Origin: Isoetes taiwanensis
Taxonomy: Eukaryota; Streptophyta; Lycopodiopsida; Isoetales; Isoetaceae
DNA length: 64,000 nt
Direction of reading: 5' to 3'
NCBI GenBank assembly: GCA_021234155.1
Contig: JAJEKV010000224.1
Coordinates: 124,001-188,000 of the forward strand
Numbering within the stretch: the stretch's first letter is position 1; the number at the start of each line of letters is the position of its first letter. The position numbers were made by a program, and so were the translations under genes. The notes below the pieces were generated by a model, which worked only from the letters and a program-made list of their open reading frames with translations, did no database searches and was not told the DNA's origin. Shown here piece by piece: positions 55,210-64,000 of this stretch.

Positions 55210-56893
55210 CTAATTGATAAGCATATGCCATTCAGATATTCCCATAGCCAAGTTCATAACTTTCTCCAAATGCAATACATGTATATCTATTAAAGGGAAG
55301 ATGACTAAAACAAAGGATGCATTAGAAAGAAGAGGGCTAACATATAAAAGGAAGGCTCATATATTTGCACAGCTATCCTGTAGAAGCCTTTATTGGACTT
55401 GGCGAGCACTGTCGCATCGTGCACCAGATCAAGCTCTTATGTCGCATCGTGCACCAGATCAAGCTCTTACAATCATTCCTGATAAAATGGACCAGAATAA
55501 GACTATGGTACCTAGGCTTGAAAAGCTAGCTAAGTCAGTATAGAGAGGGGAACGTCTAAAGGTTAGTGTCATTGGCACTTTGATCATGGTCACGGGTCAG
55601 GAGGATTAGGCCATTTTTCGGTTTAGCTTTGGTAGGATTATGTATTGAAGACACTGGAAGATTCAGCTAGATAACTGTGGCCACCTATGTGATACAACTA
55701 AACCCACATGTACATGGGTTCTTTAATCCTAGAATCCAGGGCTCTGAAGACCAAGATGACCTATAAATTAGGCAAACCATATGATGTGCCTCCGATGGAG
55801 ATCTCATCATCGAAAAAGCTATTGAGGAGGCTTTACCTTCAGCGTGATAATTGCTCTGGCCAGAATAAGAACAGATCTGTGTTCTCATACTTTTCTTACC
55901 TTGTAGATCAGGGTGTATTTGATGAGGTGCAATTGGGCATATACATGATGATATAGATGCTCTATTCGACAATTATTCTACTCTTTTAAGAAGGTTAGAT
56001 GCACTCACCATTCCGGAGTTAATGCGTCTATTTTGAGAATGTAGCTCGAAGGCTCCAACGCCTTACCTTGTGCACAAAGTCTCTGATTGGAAGGGTGGAA
56101 GGGCTTCGTGAAAGGTTGCATTCCTGATAAAAAAGAACATTTTATTGGCCATCTAGAATTGCTTTATTTCAAGTTTTGTTGAAAAGTTGGTTGGCCTCTA
56201 ATGTTCCATACGATGAAGCTTGGGCACTGAGAGTGGCTGCCAGAGAAGGGTATCAAAATGTGGAAGGCAGATGCAGATGGTGCACCCATGATTCCTCAAG
56301 GAGTACCAAAGACTGTACCTCCAAAGAAAGCTCATAAGGATATTGGTGCTTTGAGAAGCTCCATAATAAAGTACATTTTTTTGGGTAGCAATCTCAAAAG
56401 GAGGAAAGCACCCATGGTCTAATGCATACGTGAATGACGTTATCGACTATTGGTTGGGTCTACTACGTGTCCGTAGAGAGGCGGATGCCAGTCCATCTGA
56501 CATACACGATTTCTTCTCTCATGCGCAACATGATGCCTTGTTGAACCAGAAGTAGTGATCCATCAAGAATGTAATCTTTGACCATCATATATGTAGGTCT
56601 TTCTAACCAGAGACCCAAAAATCCAGCTTAGTTCTTTAATCCATACCATGATATTAAAGAAGGGTATATTCTTGCTTGTGAGATCAGCTGATAGCTGTCC
56701 AACATGGTTCGCTTATGCAGAAGAAGACCCTATAGAAGACTCAAACGAGCCTCATTATGAAGAGGTGTATATCTCTTTGTGGGAGCCTGTTAGTAGGAAG
56801 ATTACATCTTATCCCAATATGTTGATTGTGGAGAGGCCCAATCCTAATGATTTGCCTCGATACCAACCAATAAAAACCATCGACTTTGCATGA
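55210..56893 (+). pseudogene. DUF7869-like protein remnant
   Basis: Blocks in order: KDALERRGLTYKRKAHIFA and LYWTWR, IIPDKMDQNKTMVPRLEKL (55470-55530), LYLQRDNCSGQNKNRSVFSY (55840-55890), FSYLVDQGVFDEVQLG, then in the next phase GHIHDDIDALFDNYSTLLRR (about 55935-55995) and LDALTIPELMRLF. The (I/P)DGMDQ-KT, DN--GQNKN and GHTH-DID blocks define DUF7869, a family of unknown function that is highly multiplied in repeat-rich genomes and looks RNase-H/DDE-like. 56648-56893 (WEPVSRKITSYPNMLIVERP) is probably its C-terminal part. A 30-bp tandem duplication (about 55410-55469) and several shifts and stops disable it. Confidence 0.65.
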
Positions 56894-59749
56894 ACGGTTG
56901 AAGGAATGCTTTCAACCTTGTTGATCCTGAGTGATGTGGACTCTCAATTAAATAATAAGGATGAGAATATGATGTTCCATGTGCTACACGTACAAATAGA
57001 GGACACGTCACCATGGGTACGTAATGGTACATTGGCCATTATTGAATAAGCCAATTGACTAAAGTTAGCTATGTTGATTTGTTAAATAAGCTAAATACCT
57101 AAGATTATTTAATTAATAACTAATTATATTAAGTGATTAGTAATTCATTAACTAAGCAAATGCTAGCTGGGCCAAATCGATTGGCCCAAGAGAACTTGCT
57201 AATTTTGGCCTAATCAGATTGGGGCTTCATCCCCAATTTGCCCCAATCTGATTTGGTGGCAATTGGATGAGGAGGAAGAGCCTATTCAACCAGCAGATCA
57301 TGGAGAACTTGAGAAATGGAAGATCTAGCTCAGATATCGGTTAGTAGGCTTAGTTAGCTTGAGATTCTAGATAGAGATTAACCCTTGGTTGTTTAGATGG
57401 ATGACTAATCTCTTATTGATGTTCTATTTGAAGGTAGGAATAGATTTATGAATTACTAGAAAAAGTGCCCAGCGTTGCTGGGCTTTGCATCTGGCATAGA
57501 CTCAAAAACTATATTGATGGTCTATAAGTTGAGATATGTAAAGGGCAAAAATTGTTGCTATTATTTTAAGTTGAAAAGGCCTTTAAAATGGTGCTAGTAT
57601 TTTATTGTATGGATTTTATCTCGTCATTTTAAATCTCATAATTATTGAGAGATTGCATGATTTTCACTAGTGTTCATATTAGCTTGTGTTGATCTTTAAT
57701 GCTAAAGTTCTAAAGGGATTGGTATGAAAAAGCATAAGCCATGATGATAAGCAAATATAGTGGAGTTGAAAACATGTCAAACGGCTATCGAGCATTGCCA
57801 TCAATAGTCTTACTAAGGTTTATTATATTTCAATAATGAATAGCTTGGTTTAACTTTTGTAACAAATTCATAGGATCTCCAACAATATACTCTTTTATGC
57901 TTAGTCTTATTTAGAACATAAAACATTAAGTGCCCTTTGGGTCATAAAGAACATTGCATTGTAATATTGTATACAATTTAGCGCTGTAATATTTTGGACA
58001 CAACCACAACAATAGTGAAATTCACATGATGCAATAGCCTTTACATGCACATCGTCTCAAGTCTGTGTCTTTAGCCAAGCAAAGGTTTAGAATAAAGAGA
58101 TTTAGAATAAAAAATTGAACAAATATTGACACAAGCTCCTAGGTTCAAGTTTATTTTATTTAATCACCAATCTATAAGTCTAGTAAGAAACCATCCCAAA
58201 CTCCTTTGAGACATGCTTATCTATACTCTAATACTTCTATATAAACTCCTTTGTGACTTGCTTATCTATACTATAATACTTCTACGTAAAATAATTTCTT
58301 CATGACTCTGAAGTTATAGATCCATGTCTTTGTAAGATGGTCTGCGTGCAAATGGCACTAAATCCATATCCAGTTTGAACATCAATAATGAATAACAACA
58401 AGATTATTACGTAAGTTAGCACAGACATGGCAGGTAAGATTCTCAGGTACCTTGATCATGACAGAGGTAATGCTTTCTATTGTCATTGTCTAAAGTTCTA
58501 AAGTTTGACTGTAAAATATAGCAGATAGGCTAGGAAATTATTTGCCATCAATGTTTTGCATGTTTAATTGACTGCCTGTGATGGGGTGTCTTTTCAATAA
58601 TATCATAGTGAAATAATACTTGTGCGAGAGAACGGGCTCACAAGCTAGACCTTGTGCTGCAATGCTTCTTATGAGATGTAGTTCAGACAGAACTATGAAC
58701 CTTCAAGGATTATGCCAACATAAATACAACTCTCCTTTGGCTTGTTGCAAACCTTTAACTATGATATTTGATCAATTCAAGAGTGTTGCTACAAACTTGA
58801 TTGACTATGGAACCTCAGAAACGTCAGCTTGACCAATCTGAATGAACTTTTGTTAGAAGCTTTTCTAGCACCAGCCATTTTCTAAAATCTCAGAGATGCA
58901 ATTTTAATACATAAAAATTACGCATGGACAAATAGCAAGTGGAAAATCTTCTATTATAAAACGCCTCCATACTTTGTGTCTTGCAATTTAATGCAAAATT
59001 CGGCAAGTACATGCAATTACATTCATTATCTGGATAAGGCTTTTGATACTACAACCTTGTGGAGGTTTTATGTTGTGGGCCATCGCCTTCCGAACCATCA
59101 CTAATCCAGACTGGTATTTTTATAACTTTGGCTATATGCCCTCTCTGCACTGTCATGGATGTTGCAAAGAGCCAACGATGCACAAAATCCATCATGGTAG
59201 AAAATGCTCTGGTGAGCTTCGAAATGCGAATAATGTTATACTCCTTATCTCTGCATAGAAGACCAACGTTTTTCAACATTTTCTTAGCCACTCTAATTAA
59301 GAATGGTCTTTTAAATAGTGGCTAGATTGTTCAAGATATGAATATGTACCAGCACAACATGGTAGCTTTTGTAACAGCGAATATGTCACAAAGAGCATCG
59401 CCTTTGCATTGAGGGCAACATAAATTACAGTCTTCTTTTAGATCATAGTGTGTTGGTCAAATGCAGTGGCTTTGACCACATGCAGATGGCAGCCATTATT
59501 GCATGCTCACAATTAATTAGCAATATCCATCTATTTTTTGAGCCCAAATGCTGATTCGAAGTATTCCTAAGGAACAATAAGCTTCCATCTTCTTTCAGAT
59601 CCAGAGATGTATTTATCAGATTATACCAAAGCAAATACTATGATTTAGTTAGGCAAGTATAGATCGTAAAGAATAAGAATGGTATAAAGCAACACAGTAC
59701 CATGGCACATACCATAATAGCTCTATCAGTGCAATTTGATAATAGAATA
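56894..59749. other. AT-rich, no recognisable gene
   Basis: A 2.9-kb stretch with no supported frame. A short perfect hairpin (57467-57483) is described separately. Frames at 58620-58832 and around 59043-59325 have no motif on either strand. Confidence 0.5.
57467..57483. repeat. Short GC hairpin resembling Helitron 5' ends
   Basis: GCCCAGCGTTGCTGGGC is a perfect 7-bp stem with a 3-base loop in AT-rich DNA, preceded by ACTAGAAAAAGT. Plant Helitrons often carry a GTGCCC..GCGTTGC..GGGC phrase near the 5' end. No matching 3' CTRR end was found, so this is only a hint. Confidence 0.3.
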
Positions 59750-60853
59750 GAATAGAATAGTTTTTTTAACGTCCACAGAGACCAATAGGTCATGGGACCC
59801 ATACAATGGGCTAGTACAATCATTACTACTAGGATTAAAACCCACGGCCGAAATGTTTTCAAGGAAAAACCTTTGCAGTAATGATGATACTAGACAAGCG
59901 GAGATAATGACTACTGAGGGCTCAGTAATTGCAGACGTTTATCTAGAACCTCAAGTATGTATAATGCCAAGTCAAGCACAGATGGTGCTCTGAGAAATTG
60001 CGGAAGCGTGGAATGGAATGCTAAGGTCAAAAAAATGATTCCGGACTATCTCAAAAGCGGGGCAACTCGGAAGAGTATGGCTTTCATCTTCAATAACTCG
60101 TGAATCGGCAACAGCACATAGTCTTCGCCGCGGCGCTGCATGCGGCCGCTCCCATCTACCCGTTCTCAACTGTGACTGTGGGACCCCGTGCTAATTGATG
60201 CAATAGCTACAAGCTTGTTCCCGACAATGAAGCAAGCAAATAAGCTTGGGGCCCTGGTGCCAAGGTGGGATTTATGTGTGCATGATAATGACCAGTTTTC
60301 ACTTGGGCCAAAGTAACTGCGTCCTAGAGCTTTTGAGAAAAACGACCATTGAGATATTGTTGCAAAAGCTCAGGATCGAATCGGCAAGCATCAGGCAAGT
60401 GCTCGCTGTTGTTCCAAACCGCAAACCATGTAGTGCAATGTTCTTTCCAACATCGTTTCAAACGCTGAGGAGATTCAGCCATGGCAAGTGCAAGAACAGG
60501 ATACCTAACATCATCCATGTGGTGCACCTTGCAGATATAGTGAAGATGGCACTTCATGGCAGAATGTTGAAGAGGCCAAAAACCTGTCTTATAAAAGAAT
60601 AGCAGAGGGCACTGTTGTTTTAACTCCGAGGTTGTAAGTGAGAAAGGACTTTTGCACCCGCTCCAAGCTCTCCGAAGCACTAGCACTAATGACAGTCAGA
60701 TGTCATTATGCTGCAAGTACATAATTCTAACGCTCTCTTTGCAGATGTACTATATGAATCACAAAGTAATAAGCCAACCCATCTATTTTTTGGGTCCAAA
60801 TGCTTATTCAAAGTGTTTCTGATGAACAATAAGCTTCCACCTGTTAGAATTCA
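59527..60853. repeat. Direct-repeat pair around the LINE 3' end
   Basis: 59531-59605 and 60780-60854 both read CATCTATTTTTTG(A/G)G..CCAAATGCT and GAACAATAAGCTTCCA, about 80% alike and 1.25 kb apart, in the same orientation. They lie outside the coding part of the LINE at 59757-60690. Confidence 0.6.
59745..60690 (-). mobile_element. LINE 'I' 3' end, minus strand, with hairpin and CTATT tail
   Basis: Minus-strand blocks: RLKRCWKEHCTTWFAVWNNS, CRFDPELLQQYLNGRF (60460-60330), then NGWERPHAAPRRRLC and VIEDESHTLPSCPAFEIVRN (60165-60010), a LINE C-terminal finger (C...H....C) comparable with LINEs 'G' and 'H'. The 3' end on the minus strand is GGGTCCCATGACC, TATTGGTCTC, GTGGACGTTAAAAAAA, then CTATT repeats (59745-59760). 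This terminal phrase is shared with the GC-rich insert at 8776-9424. Confidence 0.7.
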
Positions 60854-60890
60854 TGCCATAATTGAGATGGGAAAATATTCAAGGAAATTC

Positions 60891-61424
60891 TGTGACAGGT
60901 GAGAAAGTTGAGATAGCACCTAAAGCACCTAAAGCACCTAAGAAGTTTGAGTACCTAAAGCACCTGTCAATGGAGCCAATTTCAGTTCAAATGAATCGAT
61001 TCAGTATGACGAAGACATGAAGAGCCAATCGGCGGTCCGGGCTTGACCGTTTGGGTTGCAAAAGATAAATAAAGATGTAATCTGAGGTTGAGCATTCATT
61101 GGAAATTAGCGGGGAGCACCGGAAAGGTGTATGAATCGATTTGAAATTGAATGATCTATTTGAAGTTTGAAGCTACAAAGATCCTCATCGATCTCATATG
61201 AACAAGTAATGCTAAGATTATTTCCAATGGTCATAATTGCCAATGTTAATGATAAGTTGAAGAAGTGACTTGGCTAGTGTTATACAATTGGTTCTTTGTT
61301 GAGTTGAATATAAAATCATCTTGTGTTATTAGATTGAGGTGTTTCTTACACATAGATGATTATCAATCTAAGAAAATCTAACATTGTTACATGATATTGG
61401 TTCTATTCCACCTTATTTCTAACA
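60891..61424 (+). repeat. 5' LTR of Copia element 2 (putative)
   Basis: Starts TGTGACAGGTGAG and ends TTCTAACA just before the primer site TGGTATCGAG (61429-61438), giving about 534 bp with TG...CA ends. The start contains AGCACCTAA repeated units. The 3' LTR lies outside the window, so the left edge is unconfirmed. Confidence 0.55.
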
Positions 61425-64000
61425 TTGGTGGTATCGAGCTAGGTTGAGACAAATGGCAAGCGATTTGGTGCAGCTTTGTTGAGTGCCATTGATGTCTTCA
61501 AGGGGATTGAGGATTCCAAGTTTGGAAAGAAAAAGATCAAGCATGTATTGCAAGTAGAAGGGCTATGGGATATAGTTGAACCTAAGAGCAGATTCTCCGA
61601 GGTTTTTTCTTGAAGGAAGTTCGAGCTCAAGAAATGGGGCCGAGGCGCGAAGCTAGCGAAAAACGAAAGAGGAGGATAGATGTGGCAAAACTAAGAGAGG
61701 CTCAAGGGATTATAATGAGTAAGGTAAACTCAAGTATTGTGTTAAAAATAAGAGGATTGCATCCTAGCGAGATGTGGAATTATATGCTCCTTAATTATGA
61801 GGAAAAACCTCCTCACAAATCGATGTGCTTGAAAATGAAATGAAGGCTAAGGTTTCATGATAAAGACAATGTCAATGAGTTTTTTCAAACCTTTGACAAT
61901 ATCATTGATGACTTAGAGGGAGCAGGGTGTGTTATTCTCAACAAATAGGTGTTGGCCATTTCAAGATCATTACAGGTCTTGGAAACATAGCCATGTTTAT
62001 TAACCCTTGCAAGAACAAGGATTGAGGCGAAAAGAATGTTGAAGACGTAAATAGAGCGGAACAAAGTAATGGAAGAAGAAGATGCCACACAAGTTTTATT
62101 TGCAAAAGGAAAAGGTAAAGAAGAGAAGAAAAGAGGTAAGCTTGGCCCATGTTTTAATCAGAATCAATATGGTCACTTGAAAATAGAGGCGCCCTATGAT
62201 GACTAAAGAAATAAATTGCTACAATTGTGGAGGAAGAGGACATTATGCATCCAATTGCTCATCACCTAAGAATTTCTCAAAAGGAAAGAAAGGGGAACAA
62301 GAGGATATTCCGCCACAAAGGGGAAGAGGTAGAGGAAGATTCAGAATACTCATATGCGAGAAGCAAACATAGCGAGAAGAAGTTATGCTTGAAGAAATTA
62401 CGGAAGATGAAGAGGATAAGGTAAGAAAACATAAAGTTTTTACTGTTACTAATTTGGAATTGATGATGATGATGATGATGATTTTATGATTCTAGATAGT
62501 GGAGCAGAAAAATCCATTGCATGTAGTTCAAAAATCCTAAAAGAAAAAAGGGGAAGTCAAGGTGGTGATATACAAGTTGAAATGGTGACCTCCAAAGAAT
62601 TGAAGATGTTGGCATACTAGAGCTATTTGATCCGAATGGGAGAATTGTGAACTTACAAAATGTTTTATGTGTTCCTAGCCTAGTGAGAAATTTGATTTCT
62701 ATTTCTCAATTAGTTGATATGGGATTGAAAGTCATTTTTGAAAGGACTCATTGTAAAATCTTTGATGGAAATGAATTAAAATTCCTTGGAAGAAGAGTTG
62801 GCAACTTGTTTGGTATAAATGCTCGATCCGGTTGAAAGTATTAATCGACTCTAACTCCAAATATTGCAATGTGGCATGAAAGGCTTGGGCACACAAATAT
62901 GAAGAATATTGAACTTATGATAAAGCGGGGACTATTGGTGTCATCCGATAAAGCAATAGAAAATCATGTTTTGCGGGGTTGCATGTTGGGTAAGCACTCA
63001 TTGCCTTTTCAAAGGCAAAAGGAAAAGCAAATGAAATTCTTGGTTTAATTCATTACCGACCTTTGTGGTCCATTGAATATGACAGAATAACAAAGGAAAA
63101 AGATACTTCATAACATTTGTTGATGATTACAATAGAAAAGCGAGACTCTCTTTCCTCGAGAACAAAAGACCAAGCTTTTGAAGCCTTCAAAATTTTTCGC
63201 GGCCCAGTAGAGTGTGAACCGGAAAAAAGAATCAAATGTGTAAGATCTGATCGGGGAGGAGAATACTTGTCGAGGGAAAATTTGTTAGATATTGTCAAGA
63301 GGGGTATAAAGAGACAATTTACTTGCTTGACTATACACCTCGTGAGAATGGTGTGGCGAGGAGGAAGAACAAAACAATTTCAATGCTACAAGATCTATGT
63401 TGAAGCATGCGGTCTAATTTTTCTTGTGGGAGGAGGCGGTCAAGGCCAGTACTCATACAAAATAAGTCGCCATCAAAAAGCATAGAAGGTAAAATACGAG
63501 AAGTCATTTGGTCGGGGAAAACTCCTCATTATGAAATATTTAAAGTGTTTGGGTGTTTGGGATACACACACATTCCCGTGAATTAAGACCAAATTGGATG
63601 ACGGGTCAAGGATAACCTATTTGGTTGGCTATGACATGCATTCCAAAGGTTATAGAATGTATGATCCACTTAAAAGGAAAGTGTTGGTAAGCGAGAGATG
63701 TAATATTTCAAGAGAATGTTTTGTCTGCGGACCACCGATAGAAAAGGAGAATTCAAAAGGGAAAGGAAAACACAATTCGACAATATGATGAGTCCCAGCG
63801 GTACAAAGGAAAAACAATAACTAAAAATGAGATAGATCTTTGAAGATTCTCGATCACGGTGATGAAGAAGATAATAATGAGGATGGAAAGGGGGGAAGAA
63901 CGGGAACATGAATCAGCAAAAAGGAAAACAATCGGGAAGATAATAATGAGGATGGAAGTGTTGCGGGAGAAGAATGGGAACATGAACCAAAGAAAGGAAA
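61425..64000 (+). mobile_element. Ty1/Copia element 2, gag-protease-integrase, runs off the window
   Basis: After the primer site: gag (DVFKGIEDSKFGKKKIKHVL, GLWDIVEP, VLKIRGLHPSEMWNYMLLNY) and the zinc knuckle CYNCGGRGHYASNC (62217-62258). Then a (GAT)n tract, aspartic protease FMILDSGAEKSIAC (62483-62524; DSGA at 62495) and NVLCVPSLVRNLISISQLVD. Next are GAG-pre-integrase MWHERLGHTNMKNIELMIK (62874-62930), and integrase TDLCGPLNM with KCVRSDRGGEYLSRENL (63235-63285). A capsid-like C-terminal segment SRITYLVGYDMHSKGYRMYD (63600-63660) follows. Copia order (integrase before RT) is clear. Many stops and shifts; the RT would lie beyond 64000. A ~78-bp tandem repeat lies at about 63850-64000 (GAAGATAATAATGAGGATGG). 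Confidence 0.85.

Noticed and set aside
60246-60602. 118-aa plus-strand frame near 60.3 kb
   Set aside because: It lies antisense to the LINE 'I' coding blocks and shows no motif.

Overview
This is a nuclear DNA window from a land plant. The evidence is a BTB/TAZ-domain gene remnant, a pentatricopeptide (PPR) gene remnant, a vacuolar-type NHX Na+/H+ antiporter, LINEs with plant-style ORF1 (DUF4283-like fold plus zinc knuckle), and Copia elements with initiator-Met-tRNA primer sites. The very high load of old, nested, frameshifted transposons, a tyrosine-recombinase element and a DUF7869-like gene fit a large repeat-rich genome, perhaps a fern or lycophyte, but the clade is inferred and uncertain. 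I saw no rRNA, tRNA or CRISPR.

Layout. 1-6.2 kb: a decayed gene with a D-G-C-x-S-Q-F-K motif (+), then a minus-strand multi-exon gene remnant with a coiled-coil-like N-terminus, a RING-H2 finger, four tandem copies of an exon-intron unit and a Pro/Met repeat tail. 6.2-17 kb: a nested stack of LINEs. One minus-strand LINE ('A', about 16.8 to 7.9 kb) is split by a plus-strand LINE ('C', 12.56-15.72 kb, poly(A)) and by a GC-rich retroinsert (8.78-9.42 kb). Beside it a second minus-strand LINE ('B') is split by a 5'-truncated plus-strand LINE ('E') with a perfect 16-bp target-site duplication. These LINEs share an extra small ORF downstream of the RT/zinc-finger ORF. 18.2-20 kb: a tyrosine recombinase pseudogene with an array of short hairpins. 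20-24.6 and 26-30.3 kb: two related PIF/Harbinger elements, each with a transposase (+), a Myb/SANT-like protein (-) and a third conserved protein (-). They are associated with CT-rich quasi-palindromic modules.

30.5-33.8 kb: a second kind of LINE with a hairpin and pentanucleotide tail, itself split by a 1.7-kb foldback-containing insertion and followed by a long (CT)n tract. 33.8-38.5 kb: sparse DNA with a LINE 3' fragment, then a strikingly phased 29-bp array immediately upstream of a broken BTB/TAZ gene. 38.5-45.5 kb: a second copy of the foldback element, a minus-strand Copia element, a PPR fragment split by two tandem 430-450-bp units, and a Copia RT fragment. 45.5-49 kb: little coding. 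49-51.3 kb: the only clearly intact host-like gene, a single-exon NHX antiporter, diverging from a truncated single-exon PDI-like gene across a 0.3-kb promoter region. 53.2-57 kb: a LINE RT and a DUF7869-like pseudogene. 57-59.7 kb: AT-rich, no gene. 59.75-60.7 kb: a LINE 3' end (-). 60.9-64 kb: a Copia element running off the window.

Most 'genes' here are mobile-element proteins or their ruins. Frameshifts were read by eye, so element edges are approximate unless a target duplication or tail fixes them.
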